Positions 16,610 to 25,542 of a DNA stretch of 64,000 nt are shown here, one piece after another. This DNA is from Natrinema sp. CBA1119 (GTDB lineage: Archaea > Halobacteriota > Halobacteria > Halobacteriales > Natrialbaceae): positions 1-64,000 of the forward strand of contig NZ_PDBS01000001.1 of assembly GCF_002572525.1 (NCBI RefSeq). The letters run 5' to 3'. The position numbers and the translations under genes are program-made. The notes beneath the pieces were generated by a model. That model saw only the letters and a list, made by a program, of their open reading frames with translations, did no database searches and was not told the DNA's origin. The first letter of the stretch is position 1, and the number at the start of each line of letters is the position of its first letter.

Positions 16610-17003
16610 CTGCAGCTACTGGTTTTCCGCCGGTCAATACGCAATAACGAGTGGAATCCGATACACGCCCACGTTCTTCCTCGAAATCGTACGCTCTGTG
16701 ATCTGATTGTGTCTATCATACTACTGCAATTCGATCAACTATCCCGCCTATTTCGGTCGCGACAACAGCGTCTCTGGCGCTACTGAGCGCGTCTGCTGCC
16801 ACGGCGCTATAGTAGCTACTCGTACTGCATACTGTTCGACCACTAGACGGCCCGAATACCGACTAAAACGGGATTGGAATACAGCATTACTAGCTAAAGA
16901 AGAGGGATAAGCCTTGGCAAGTGGTGAAACGGATTCCATCTGAGAACGTATCCTGAACAACGGCTACCACGTCGACATCTCACCGATAGTTTCGATCGGT
17001 TCG
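16610..17003. other. Intergenic, AT-richer, no gene seen
   Basis: Between the Nramp-like gene and the TnpB relic. I find no reading frame with haloarchaeal codon use. Base composition is lower in GC than the flanks, consistent with decayed insertion-sequence DNA upstream of the relic. Confidence 0.4.
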
Positions 17004-17309
17004 TTGCGGTCGTCGACGTGGAACTCGAGTGACCGGCAAACGGACGCTCCCAGGTTCCGGTGTCCGAACGACGACTGCCACGTTTCGACGTTTCAGGCTG
17101 ATATCAACGCTTCCGCGAATATCGCACGACGGGTTGCCCGTGATGAGAGAGCGTCCCGCCTGACGAGGCGAAGCGCGATGACTCGCCTCGCAATCGGAGT
17201 CGCGGTGACACGGCCACGACTCCGTCCGAGACGGCTGCGCCGTCTCGGGGTCACGAAAGACGCAAAGCGTCTTTCGAACGACACCGTGAGAAGAGCGTCC
17301 CAGCGATGA
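17004..17309 (+). pseudogene. C-terminal relic of a TnpB (IS200/IS605-IS1341) nuclease
   Basis: A fragment reading FRCPNDDCHVSTFQADINAS, then ANIARRVA. This is the end of the TnpB zinc finger (CPxxxC) followed by the third RuvC motif, D-x-N-A-x-x-N-I-A, with the catalytic Asp at codon 33. A complete TnpB is about 400 residues; the first roughly 300, including the other RuvC acidic residues, are missing. Beyond ANIARR the frame degenerates into Arg-rich sequence before the stop. The element no longer encodes an active nuclease. Confidence 0.7.
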
Positions 17310-17436
17310 TGTCGCTCACGACAGTTCGAGAGTCGGAACTCTCTGCCAGCGTTCACGAAACCGTCGGTCTCGTGCAGCCCGCCAGAACCGAACGTTCTGG
17401 AGACGACGACTGACTGGTATTCACCATCTGTGGGAA

Positions 17437-17474
17437 GCCTCGCCGTCGTCGGGTTCCACCCGACTGTGTGAGGC
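17437..17474 (+). mobile_element. Right-end hairpin of the decayed IS605-type element
   Basis: A stem GTCGGGT / ACCCGAC with loop TCC (17448-17464) sits within an outer stem GCCTC / GAGGC (17437-17441 with 17470-17474). It lies about 130-165 bases downstream of the TnpB relic. A hairpin in this position is expected at the right end of IS605/IS1341 elements, where the guide (omega) RNA ends. The exact element boundary cannot be fixed by eye. Confidence 0.45.
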
Positions 17475-17510
17475 AGCGTCGCTCCCGCTCCGTTTACGGC
17501 GAGGAGGTTG

Positions 17511-17834
17511 TCACGCGTTGAAATCGAATCGCGGCCCACCGTACATTGGCGGATCCGGCTCGAGTTCCACTCCCTGCTCGTAGCGCACGAAATTGAGATA
17601 GAACGGGCGGCCACAGCCCTCGATAGGCTCTCCCTCGAGATCGGTGACGGGGCCGTCCTCGCCGCAGAGGAACTCGATCCCGTCGGCCGACTCCCGGTCG
17701 GGATCGTCCGGGCTCGCGTACTCCCAGCCCGGCTGGGGGACCGTCGTGACCGATCGGTCCGCCAGATCCGGCGGCCGCTCGAGGTTGACCATGGCGTTGC
17801 AGTGCGGACAGGTGTATCGGACGGTGACAGTCAT
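17511..17834 (-). CDS. Conserved haloarchaeal zinc-binding-like protein
   Basis: 107 residues starting MTVTVRYTCPHCNAMVNLER, with one N-terminal CPHC and two further cysteines (FLCGED, EGCGRPFY) that could complete a zinc site. The rest is acidic and Pro-rich. No named family recognised. It is convergent with the transposon relic and divergent from the following DUF5783-like gene, with which it shares a 127-base intergenic region. Confidence 0.65.
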   Translation of the reverse strand: MTVTVRYTCPHCNAMVNLERPPDLADRSVTTVPQPGWEYASPDDPDRESADGIEFLCGEDGPVTDLEGEPIEGCGRPFYLNFVRYEQGVELEPDPPMYGGPRFDFNA

Positions 17835-17961
17835 CGGCGGCTCTAGGGGCCTCGAGGACGTAAGCCTGCGGGCATCGGTGGGTGTTCGGGTACTCGACCG
17901 CAGGGTCGATCCCCGTACGAGGTCCCGAACCGTTTACCCGATGGCATCCGCACGGACGGCT

Positions 17962-18339
17962 ATGACCGAGTTCGACCCCGAGAAGTTCGAGGAGAAGTAC
18001 GTCCACTATTTTGCAGAACTCGAGGAGGCGTACTCCGCGGCGTATCAGCAGTTGCACGGCCAATACGATTCGGCGGTACTCCGTGCCATCGACCGGCAGG
18101 TGCTGAGCGAGAGCGAACCGTTCTACGAAGGGAGCGCGGAGCATCGCTTCGCGACCGATTCGAGCGGGCACAGCCCGCGAGAACATGATGGCGAGTTCCG
18201 CGTCGAACTCCCGGAAAATCCGCGAGACCGGGTCGGCGCGGTGGCTGACCACGAACAGTTCGAGCCCGTCCTCGAGGCGTTCGTCGACCGAATCGAGGGC
18301 GAACTTCAGCGAATTTTCGAGTTCGACGAGACCGCGTGA
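17962..18339 (+). CDS. DUF5783-like haloarchaeal protein
   Basis: 125 acidic residues: MTEFDPEKFEEKYVHYFAEL at the start, then VLRAIDRQVLSESEPFYEG and FRVELPENPRDRVG. I recall this pattern as the DUF5783 family, known only from haloarchaea and without assigned function. ATG 17962 is used; the open frame reaches back to 17644 only by reading through the antisense of the neighbouring gene. The eIF2B-like gene follows after 81 bases. Confidence 0.75.
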   Translation: MTEFDPEKFEEKYVHYFAELEEAYSAAYQQLHGQYDSAVLRAIDRQVLSESEPFYEGSAEHRFATDSSGHSPREHDGEFRVELPENPRDRVGAVADHEQFEPVLEAFVDRIEGELQRIFEFDETA

Positions 18340-18420
18340 CGGCACCCTCTCGAACGACGGGCGACGGGACGGTTGCGGGCACCCGGAACACCTTTTGCGC
18401 TGACGGGAAACCATGCGAGT

Positions 18421-19272
18421 ATGATCGACGAGACGGCCGAGGAAATTCGGGAGATGCAGACGCACAGTTCCTCGGTGGTTGCTGTCCACGCGGTCCAGGC
18501 CCTCGAGGAGCTTGTCGAGCGCGAATTCGCGACCGTCGAGGAGTACGTCCGCGCGCTCGAGCGCAACGGCTCCGTGTTGCGACGGGCGAACCCCTCACAC
18601 GCCTCGCTGCAAAACGCCGTCCGGGAGGTCGTCGACGACGTGGCCGACGCCGAGCCCGACAGCGTCGAGGACGCTCACCGACTCACGAGCAAGAAGATCG
18701 ACGAGGTCGTCTCGCGGATCGAGTCCGGCAAGCGGCTGGCCGCCGAAAACGCCGTCGAACACCTCGCGGACGGCGCGACGCTGCTAACCCACGACTACTC
18801 TTCGACGGTGATCCAGGCCCTCGAGCAGGCGACCGCGGCCGGCAAGACGTTCGAGGTCTACGTCACCGAGGCCCGACCGCGCTATCTCGGGCGCAAGACC
18901 GCACGGACGCTCGCCGAGATGGACCGCGTTGAAACGACGCTGCTCACCGACAGTGCCCACGGGGTCTACCTCGAGGAGTGCGACCGGGTTATCGTCGGCA
19001 TGGACTGCATCGTCGACGAGACGCTGTACAATCGCGTTGGCACCTTTCCGATCGCGTCGACGGCCGCCCGACTGGACGTGCCGGTGACCGTCCTCGGCTC
19101 GGCCTCGAAGATCGTCAGCGAAGGGTTCGTCTTCGAAAACGAGTTTCGGCCCGGCAGCGAGGTCATGGCCGAACCCGCCGACGGCTTCGACGTGGAAAAC
19201 CCCGCCTACGACGCGACGCCGGTCGAGTTGCTCGAGAGCGTCATTACGGACGAGGGACGGGAACAGTTCTGA
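18421..19272 (+). CDS. eIF2B alpha/beta/delta-like (ribose-1,5-bisphosphate isomerase relative)
   Basis: 283 residues of the eIF2B-regulatory / MtnA / R15P-isomerase superfamily: a helical N-terminal third, then a Rossmann-like domain with YVTEARPRYLGRKTA, VIVGMDCIVDETLYNRVGT and LGSASKIVSEG. In characterised ribose-1,5-bisphosphate isomerase a catalytic Cys lies in a THC motif and an Asp in a GxD motif. Here the GMD Asp195 is kept but the first site reads THDYS (Asp125). It may therefore not have isomerase activity and could be a regulatory or other sugar-phosphate binder. ATG 18421 is preferred over the frame's upstream extension. Confidence 0.8.
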   Translation: MIDETAEEIREMQTHSSSVVAVHAVQALEELVEREFATVEEYVRALERNGSVLRRANPSHASLQNAVREVVDDVADAEPDSVEDAHRLTSKKIDEVVSRIESGKRLAAENAVEHLADGATLLTHDYSSTVIQALEQATAAGKTFEVYVTEARPRYLGRKTARTLAEMDRVETTLLTDSAHGVYLEECDRVIVGMDCIVDETLYNRVGTFPIASTAARLDVPVTVLGSASKIVSEGFVFENEFRPGSEVMAEPADGFDVENPAYDATPVELLESVITDEGREQF

Positions 19273-19415
19273 GCGGTCGATCGGCCCTGCTCCCTTCGGT
19301 ACCGCTCCGTCGATACGGCTCGGGGCGGTGATCGGGATAATCCGAACGGTCGCGGCTTCGAGACAGTCCGTCGCGGGTGGCAACGATCTATCCACGTCGC
19401 GTCCGTATCGGACGT

Positions 19416-20708
19416 ATGCGTCTCGTACAGGTGTTCGTTCCCCGAGACGAACTGGACCTCGTCATCGAGACGGCGGAGGAAGCTGGCGTCGACTACACCG
19501 TCTCCCGAGACACGGAGCGCGGCGAGTTCGAGGCACTCGTTTCGATCCCCGTCCCGCCGCCGGCCGTCGAGCCGCTGTTGGAAGCCCTCCGAGACGCAGG
19601 TCTCGACGAGCGATCGTACACGGTCGTCACGGCCGCGGAAACGATCGTCTCGAAGCGAACCGACGAATTGACTAGCCGGTTTTCGGGAACCAGAATCTCC
19701 CGCGAGGAGCTCCGGGCACGAGCGGCCGATCTCGCACCGGCAGCGTCGACCTATTTCGGCCTGCTGATCGTGAGTACGGCGATCGCGACGGCCGGGTTGT
19801 TGCTCGACTCGGCGGCGACAATCATCGGTGCGATGGTCGTCGCGCCGCTGATGGGACCGGCGCTGGCGGCCAGTGTGGGGGTGATCGTCGACGACGAGGC
19901 GCTCGCGACGCGCGGAATCACGTTACAGGCGATCGGCCTCGCGGCCGCCGTCCTCACGGCAGCGGTGATGGGATGGGCGCTCAGGGGGACCGTGTTGCTC
20001 CCGCCGGGATTCGAGATCACGACGGTCCCGCAGATCCGCGAGCGGATCACACCCGACTTTCTCGCCCTGTTTCTCGCGTTGGGTTCCGGCGTCGCTGCGG
20101 TCATCAGTCTCACGCGAAACGTCGGATCGGTGCTCGTCGGCGTCGCGATCGCCGTCGCGCTCGTTCCGCCCGCAGCCACCGCCGGCCTCGGGATCGCCTG
20201 GAGAGATCCGACGGTCGTCCTCACCGCGGGCACGCTCGTCCTCGTCAATATGCTCTCGATCAATCTCACCGCGTTGCTCCTGTTATGGCTGTCCGGCTAT
20301 CGGCCGGAACGAACGGAATCCGTCGAACGTGTGTACGGGCGGCTCCGCTCGCGCGTCGCGGTGCTCCTCGTCGCGATCCTCGTCCTCTCGGTCGTCCTCG
20401 GCGGCATCACCTACGGTACGTACCGCACCGCCGCGGTCGAACACGACGTCAAAACGGAACTCGAGACGATGAGCGAGGCGGAACTCGCGGCCGGCTCCGA
20501 ACTGCAGTTCCGGGAAACCGCAATCGACTACGAACTCATCGACGTCTACACCGGTGGACGGCCGACGGTCACCGTTCACGTCGACCGACCGCCCGGCGAG
20601 GGGCTCCCGAACGACTTCGCCGACGACGTGCGCGACCGCCTCGAGTCGGCAGCCGGCGTCGATCTCGAGGTAATCGTCGAACTGGCGACGACTCTCCGGA
20701 GCGGTTGA
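19416..20708 (+). CDS. DUF389 / TIGR00341 membrane protein
   Basis: 430 residues. A soluble N-terminal ferredoxin-like domain (MRLVQVFVPRDELDLVIETA) precedes about six membrane helices. The signature DSAATIIGAMVVAPLMGPAL lies near residue 135, followed by LTRNVGSVLVGVAIAVALVPPAA and VLTAGTLVLVNMLSINLTAL. A C-terminal soluble part follows. DUF389 proteins have no settled function. ATG 19416 chosen because the residues from there match the family's N-terminus; the extension to 19377 does not. Convergent with the ThuA gene. Confidence 0.85.
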   Translation: MRLVQVFVPRDELDLVIETAEEAGVDYTVSRDTERGEFEALVSIPVPPPAVEPLLEALRDAGLDERSYTVVTAAETIVSKRTDELTSRFSGTRISREELRARAADLAPAASTYFGLLIVSTAIATAGLLLDSAATIIGAMVVAPLMGPALAASVGVIVDDEALATRGITLQAIGLAAAVLTAAVMGWALRGTVLLPPGFEITTVPQIRERITPDFLALFLALGSGVAAVISLTRNVGSVLVGVAIAVALVPPAATAGLGIAWRDPTVVLTAGTLVLVNMLSINLTALLLLWLSGYRPERTESVERVYGRLRSRVAVLLVAILVLSVVLGGITYGTYRTAAVEHDVKTELETMSEAELAAGSELQFRETAIDYELIDVYTGGRPTVTVHVDRPPGEGLPNDFADDVRDRLESAAGVDLEVIVELATTLRSG

Positions 20709-20721
20709 ACCGGGCGCGGTG

Positions 20722-21417
20722 CTACTCCCGCTCTCCGAACGACCGCGGTGAGCCCGTGGTCGGGCTGGCCCAGGCGACCGCGTTCCGAAGGACCCGCCGA
20801 ACCGCCTCGTTCTCATAGATCGGATACGTCTCGTGCCCCGGTCGGAAGTAGAATATCCGTCCGCTTCCGCGCCGGTAACAACAGCCGCTGCGGAACACCT
20901 CGCCGCCCTCGAACCAGCTGACGAACACCTGCCGGTCGGGTTCGGGCACGTCGAACGGCTCGCCGTACATCTCCGTCTCGGAGAGTTCGATCGCTTCGTC
21001 CAGTCCGTCCGCGATCGGATGTCCGGGATCGACGACCCAGAGCCGCTCGGTGCCGCCGTCCTCGCGGTACTGCAGGCTACAGGAGGTTCCCATAAGGCGT
21101 TTGAAGGGCTTCGCGTAGTGGCTCGAGTGCAGCGGGATGAACCCCATCCCCTCGAGGACGCGCTCGCGGACGCGATCGACGACCGCGTCGCTGACCTCGT
21201 CGTGCGCCTCGTGGCCCCACCACAGCAGGACGTCCGTCGACTCGAGGACGTCGTCGGTGAGACCGTGGTCGGGCTCGTCGAGCGTCGCGGTCCGGACCTC
21301 GTGGTCGTCGGCGAGCGCGTCGGCGATGGTCTCGTGAATGCCGTCGGGGTAGACGGCCGCGACCGCGTCGTCCTCGCGTTCGTGGCGGAACTCGTTCCAG
21401 ATCGTGACTGCGACCAT
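20722..21417 (-). CDS. ThuA-domain protein
   Basis: 231 residues of the ThuA (trehalose-utilisation-like) family, a class I glutamine amidotransferase-like fold. Visible features include [54 protein letters not shown], and the late [18 protein letters not shown]. Family members are found next to Gfo/Idh/MocA oxidoreductases, as here with the divergent gene at 21789, and are thought to act in carbohydrate metabolism; the reaction is not established. Confidence 0.88.
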   Translation of the reverse strand: MVAVTIWNEFRHEREDDAVAAVYPDGIHETIADALADDHEVRTATLDEPDHGLTDDVLESTDVLLWWGHEAHDEVSDAVVDRVRERVLEGMGFIPLHSSHYAKPFKRLMGTSCSLQYREDGGTERLWVVDPGHPIADGLDEAIELSETEMYGEPFDVPEPDRQVFVSWFEGGEVFRSGCCYRRGSGRIFYFRPGHETYPIYENEAVRRVLRNAVAWASPTTGSPRSFGERE

Positions 21418-21788
21418 GACCCATCGGTCCGCCGTCCGGATGCTTATATTGTCGGTGGTACTGACGCGCCGTTGTCGCGGTCGATCTCGATGAAACGGAC
21501 TGACGGACTGTCATCACAGCGGCTTCCGGCCGGCGGTATCGGCCGGGAGAGCGGCGAGGTAACAGCATTCTAAAATACTAGAAATAGTCACTATATCTGA
21601 TCTATGCTACCGTAATAGTATAGTAATACGTGAAATACGAAATGCCTGCACGTATTAATCGGTCACAACCCTTATTTCGATAGCCGACTGCCACACTCCA
21701 TGGACCAGGATCGGACACAAATGATCTCAAAATGGTTGGTTTCTCACTGCCCCTCCATTGCTGCTGAGACGAATTCGGAGGTCTGGAC
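21418..21788. other. Divergent promoter region with an AT-rich core
   Basis: Lies between the ThuA gene (minus) and the oxidoreductase gene (plus). 21566-21660 is strongly AT-rich with several TATA-like stretches. ACCCTTATTTCG near 21668-21679 is the best TATA candidate for the plus-strand gene, leaving a leader of about 90 bases. GGAGGT at about 21777-21782 is a good ribosome-binding site for ATG 21789. No gene seen. Confidence 0.45.
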
Positions 21789-22913
21789 ATGATTGGCGAC
21801 GGAATCGGGGTCGGCATCGTCGGCCTCGGTGGGATGGGAAATCTCCACGCGCGGAGCGTCCGAGAACTCGGCGCTGACGTCGTTGCCGGCGCGGACCTCG
21901 TCCCGGAGCAACGCGATCGGTTCGCCCAGGAGTTCGGCGCGCAGACCTACGAGACGCACGACGAACTCGTCGTCGACGACGCGGTCGACGCCGTCATCGT
22001 AACGACGCCCAACCGATTCCACGAGCCAATCGCCGTCGCGGCCCTCGAGGCGGGGCTGGACGTCCTCGTCGAGAAACCGCTCGCTCACACCCTCGAGAGT
22101 GCGGAACGGATCGCCGAAGCGGCGGCGAAATCGCCCGGAATCTGTATGGTCGGGTTCCACAATCGTCACGCAGCATCGATGGCCATGTTCGACGAACAAC
22201 ACGCGCGCGGCCGGTTCGGCGATCTGACCCACGTCGAGGCCGACTACGTCCGACGGCGCGGCGTCCCCGGCCCCGGGTCGTGGTTCACCGATCCCGAACT
22301 CGCCGGCGGCGGTGCCTTGCTCGACATCGGCGTCCACGCCCTCGACCTCGCGCTCTACGCGCTCGATTTCCCCGAAATCGTCGAAGTCAGTGGCGTCACT
22401 CGGACCACGTTCGGAACCAGCGAGGAGTACGCCGACCCCGACGGCTTCGGCGACAACTGGGACGCCGAGGCCGAGACCTACGAGGTCGACGACTCCGTCA
22501 GCGCCTTTATCCGCTGTGAGGACGGTCAGACCGTCTCGCTCGAGGCCGCGTGGGCGACGAATCGCGAACAGAGCATGGACTTCAGAGTCCGCGGCACGCA
22601 GGCGGGCGCGCAGTTCGATATCGGCGACACCGATCTCCACATTCTCGAGGCCGGAACGTCCGGCGTCGATCACTACGCCGACATCGATATGACGGGCGAT
22701 ACCGCCGTGACCGGCTACGGCGAACAGGACGAGCAGTTCCTCGCGACTATCGCTGCGGGCACAGCGCCGGAGACGAACACCGTCGAGGAAGCGCTGACCG
22801 TCCAGCGAGTCATCGACGCGATCTACCGCTCGAGCGAGTCGGGACGGGCGACCGAACTCGCCGACTCCCGCGTGTCCGAACACCAACTCGAGCAGGCGAC
22901 GCGACTCGAGTAG
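21789..22913 (+). CDS. Gfo/Idh/MocA family oxidoreductase
   Basis: 374 residues. The N-terminal Rossmann domain has VGIVGLGGMGNLHARSVREL and the family's EKPLAH motif (VLVEKPLAHTLESAERI near residue 97). The C-terminal alpha/beta domain contains GGGALLDIGVHALDLALYAL, with the active-site-region DxxxH arrangement. NAD(P)-dependent dehydrogenation of a sugar or cyclitol is the usual activity; substrate cannot be told. GGAGGT six bases before the ATG fixes the start. The divergent ThuA gene supports a role in carbohydrate metabolism. Confidence 0.9.
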   Translation: MIGDGIGVGIVGLGGMGNLHARSVRELGADVVAGADLVPEQRDRFAQEFGAQTYETHDELVVDDAVDAVIVTTPNRFHEPIAVAALEAGLDVLVEKPLAHTLESAERIAEAAAKSPGICMVGFHNRHAASMAMFDEQHARGRFGDLTHVEADYVRRRGVPGPGSWFTDPELAGGGALLDIGVHALDLALYALDFPEIVEVSGVTRTTFGTSEEYADPDGFGDNWDAEAETYEVDDSVSAFIRCEDGQTVSLEAAWATNREQSMDFRVRGTQAGAQFDIGDTDLHILEAGTSGVDHYADIDMTGDTAVTGYGEQDEQFLATIAAGTAPETNTVEEALTVQRVIDAIYRSSESGRATELADSRVSEHQLEQATRLE

Positions 22914-23097
22914 TTCGATCCCCCGTCCTCCGATCCGCTGTTGCAGCAACGGCAGCCTTCCTTTCGAGACGATTTCACACGGACCGATCGGTCTACTTGA
23001 CGCGGTATCGCCCTTTCGGGAGTTGGTGGCATCTCACAGTACTATCAACAATACCTAGATAAATTTTTGTCCCCCTATCGAATAATTATCGAACGGC

Positions 23098-23496
23098 ATG
23101 AACCGCCGAAACGCACTGAAGGCAACTGGCGCATCGCTCCTCGCGGGAACAGCACTGACGACGTCAGCGACCGCTGATACGAACGACGGCCCGACGGTCG
23201 TCTCCGTCGAGTCGAACACCGATTCCAGCAGCGCAGATGGAAACGACGAGTACACCGTCGAGTATCTGGGCGACGGCGTCGTCGAGATCACCGGTTATAC
23301 GGTCGCACCGACGCCGTGTCACGGGATCGCCGTCGACGGCGTCTACCGGAGTAAGTACGGTGACGTGGTCGACCTCTCGCTTGAGGCCAGTTCCGGAGTC
23401 TGTATGACGGTCCTCGCCGGTCTCACGTACACCGTTCGTCTCGAATACGCGACCGAGGCTCGGGACGTGTTCGTCAGCGTTCCGGACGGTGCCTGA
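23098..23496 (+). CDS. Small Tat-exported protein
   Basis: 132 residues. The N-terminus MNRRNALKATGASLLAGTAL is a twin-arginine signal, with the predicted cut near TSATADTNDG. The mature part is a short beta-rich acidic domain with two cysteines (TPCHGI and GVCMTV) that could form a disulfide outside the cell. TATA-like AATAATTAT lies at about 23080. No family recognised; a small secreted beta-sandwich is the best description. Confidence 0.7.
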   Translation: MNRRNALKATGASLLAGTALTTSATADTNDGPTVVSVESNTDSSSADGNDEYTVEYLGDGVVEITGYTVAPTPCHGIAVDGVYRSKYGDVVDLSLEASSGVCMTVLAGLTYTVRLEYATEARDVFVSVPDGA

Positions 23497-23676
23497 GGTG
23501 GGATCGGAGCGACCGCCGACGGCCGCTCGAACGTCACCGTCTCGAGAGCGACCGGTGGGAGCACCACCTCTTGTGACCACTCGTTTGGGTGCAGCGTAAC
23601 CCGATCGGAAAACGAAAAACGATGCTCGAACGGATCTGCGAGCTGTCGCTACGGACTGACCGCCGGTACGGCCGAC

Positions 23677-24408
23677 TTACAGCACGTCGTCGAAGTCGTG
23701 ATGGCCGTGGATGTCGACGCCCTCGTCGGTGATCTCACAGAGGAAGACGCCGTTACCGGAGCCGGTGTCGCGCTCGACGGCGGATTTGATGCTCCGTGCG
23801 GCGACCGTCTTCGCTTCCTCGGTGGACATATCCGGTTCGTAGGCCTGCTCTAAGTGACCGTAGGCGAGTTGCATCCCGCTGCCGGTGACGGTGTAGTCGT
23901 CTTCCATGACGCCGCCGGCGGGGTCGATGCTGTAGACGTGGCTGCCCTCCTCGTCGACGCCGCCCAGAATCGGGTGGATGGCGAAGAACGGGCCGCCGCG
24001 GGCGAAGTTGCCCGCGAGCGTCGCCAGCGCGTCGATGCTCATGTTCTCGCCTCGACGGGCCTCGTAGAGGTTGACCTCGGCGCGGAGACTCGAGATGAAC
24101 GACTGTGCGCCGCCGACGCTGCCGACGAGCGTGAGCGCGCCGGTCGGGTGAATCTGTTCGACCTTCTGGACGTTCTTGTTCGAGACGAAGCGCCCGCCAA
24201 GGCTGGCGCGCATGTCCGTCGCGATCACGACGCCGTCGGCAGTGGAGATGCCGATCGTCGTCGTCCCGGTCTTGTTGACGTTGTCCAGGTCCGCTCGCGT
24301 GAGATCGTTCTGGGGCATCGAACCGATCTCCGGCTCGTAGGGGTTCGGATCGTCGGCCAACTGGTCGACCGTCCGGGAGAAGTCGGAGTCGTCTGTAGGC
24401 GTATGCAT
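23677..24408 (-). CDS. psmB: Proteasome beta subunit
   Basis: 243-residue precursor of the catalytic 20S core subunit. The propeptide is about 48 residues and ends at NKTG before TTTIGISTADGVV; autocleavage exposes the N-terminal Thr nucleophile. That propeptide length is like the Haloferax beta subunit. Other conserved parts: ATDMRASLGGRFVSNKNVQK (with the active-site Asp and Lys) and SGSGMQLAYG-like TGSGMQLAYGHLE. ATG 24408 (MHTPTDDSD) is used; the frame continues to 24474 without family similarity. It works with an alpha subunit encoded elsewhere. Confidence 0.95.
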   Translation of the reverse strand: MHTPTDDSDFSRTVDQLADDPNPYEPEIGSMPQNDLTRADLDNVNKTGTTTIGISTADGVVIATDMRASLGGRFVSNKNVQKVEQIHPTGALTLVGSVGGAQSFISSLRAEVNLYEARRGENMSIDALATLAGNFARGGPFFAIHPILGGVDEEGSHVYSIDPAGGVMEDDYTVTGSGMQLAYGHLEQAYEPDMSTEEAKTVAARSIKSAVERDTGSGNGVFLCEITDEGVDIHGHHDFDDVL

Positions 24409-24614
24409 TGCTGGAATGATACGGCCGGGACGGTATAAAACACCGGCGGTCACCACTGCCGTTTCCGCTTCCACCGACCGAGAGAATCAGTAGCCTCGAG
24501 ATGCCTGAGGGACCGCCTATAGAGCGCGGCTGAACGGGTCAAGCGAGAGGTCAATCCGAGAGAGCCAGTGGCTCCGCGGTCGACGAGCAGGAGAATCAGT
24601 CTCGGTTCAGTTGC

Positions 24615-24785
24615 TTATCGCCGTGCGTTTTCGTAGGCCGTTTCGACGTTGGTGAGGATACGGTGGATCGGCAGGCTGAAGCCGGCCTGACGGGCGGCGA
24701 TCGCGAGTGGCATGGCGGCGATACCGATCACAATGCACAGCTGATACAGGACGAACAGCGTCGCGTGGTACGCTCGGGATATCAT
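24615..24785 (-). CDS. 56-residue membrane microprotein
   Basis: Reading frame of 56 codons (ATG 24785, TAA 24615) with high G/C third positions. Peptide: one hydrophobic helix from about residue 9 to 30 (TLFVLYQLCIVIGIAAMPLA), then a basic/amphipathic tail AARQAGFSLPIHRILTNVET. A clear TATA box (TATATA, 24816-24821) sits 30 bases upstream on the correct strand, giving an almost leaderless transcript. I recall short haloarchaeal proteins of this shape but no function. Confidence 0.6.
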   Translation of the reverse strand: MISRAYHATLFVLYQLCIVIGIAAMPLAIAARQAGFSLPIHRILTNVETAYENARR

Positions 24786-25115
24786 CGACGTTCAGCCATC
24801 CCCAATCGGAGGGAATATATAAGTCTTTGTGTGATTCATTCGCTATCATGGTCGTTCGGCAGTCAATTGGGTCGCCGCCTGCTTGCGATTCAAATTAGCT
24901 TTAACTGAATACAACTACAAGCGTATTAGAGCCGATCTACGGCTATGCAGGTGGGAGTTCACACCGTGTTTTCTCGTAACTTATGGGTACGATTCTGTTC
25001 GCGTGCGCGCCGCCCATTGACGACGGAAGCGAGCGGACGCGAGTCGAAGTGACCTGCTCGAAGACCACCGCCGACGAACCGCAAGACAGGAAACCCCCCA
25101 GACCGACCATGACGT
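24786..25115. other. Divergent intergenic region
   Basis: Separates the membrane microprotein (minus) from the UPF0212 gene (plus). It holds the microprotein TATA box (24816-24821) and an AT-rich stretch to about 24960. A short frame from ATG 24983 overlaps the UPF0212 gene in another phase and has no supporting features. Confidence 0.4.
24816..24821 (-). promoter_or_regulatory. TATA box of the 56-aa microprotein
   Basis: TATATA within GGGAATATATAAG. Read on the minus strand it lies about 27 bases before the expected transcription start near 24792, which is seven bases ahead of the ATG. Confidence 0.55.
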
Positions 25116-25472
25116 ATGGGAAACTATCTCGTCGCGATGGAAGCGGCATGGCTCGTTCGTGACGTCGATGCGATCGACGACGCGATCGGCGTCGCCGTCA
25201 GCGAAGCCGGGAAACGACTCAACAGCGAAGATATGGACTACGTCGAGGTCGAGGTCGGCGCGACGGGCTGTCCGGCCTGCGGGGAACCGTTCGACTCCGC
25301 CTTTATCGCGGCCGACACCGCGCTCGTCGGACTCGGACTCGAGATGGAGGTCTTCAACGCCGACGGCGAGGAACACGCCTCCCGCATCGCAAAGAGCGAG
25401 GTCGGCGGCGCGCTGCGGGACGTCCCGCTCTCGGTCGTCGAAATCATCGAAACCGAAGAAGACGACGAGTAG
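25116..25472 (+). CDS. UPF0212 / DUF555 family protein
   Basis: 118 residues, start MGNYLVAMEAAWLVRDVDAI, typical of the archaeal UPF0212 family. A central CPAC pair (TGCPACGEPFDSAFI) could bind a metal with other residues. The C-terminus is acidic. Function is unknown in all members I know. The HTH-CBS regulator follows after 70 bases with its own TATA box, so a shared transcript is not needed. Confidence 0.85.
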   Translation: MGNYLVAMEAAWLVRDVDAIDDAIGVAVSEAGKRLNSEDMDYVEVEVGATGCPACGEPFDSAFIAADTALVGLGLEMEVFNADGEEHASRIAKSEVGGALRDVPLSVVEIIETEEDDE

Positions 25473-25514
25473 TCGACGAGCGCAGCGGCGGGAACGGAGA
25501 CTCACCCAAAGCTC

Positions 25515-25523
25515 TTTCTATAA
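25515..25523 (+). promoter_or_regulatory. TATA box of the HTH-CBS regulator
   Basis: TTTCTATAA centred about 25 bases before ATG 25543, implying a leaderless transcript starting at or just at the ATG. Confidence 0.5.
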
Positions 25524-25542
25524 CCCGTGGTTATTGTTGCGT

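Noticed and set aside
17093..17614. 173-residue minus-strand frame across the TnpB relic
   Set aside because: It runs through the relic and the neighbouring gene in the wrong phase, and matches no family.
24983..25162. Short frame ahead of and overlapping UPF0212
   Set aside because: It overlaps the UPF0212 start in another phase, lacks a promoter and has no recognisable peptide.
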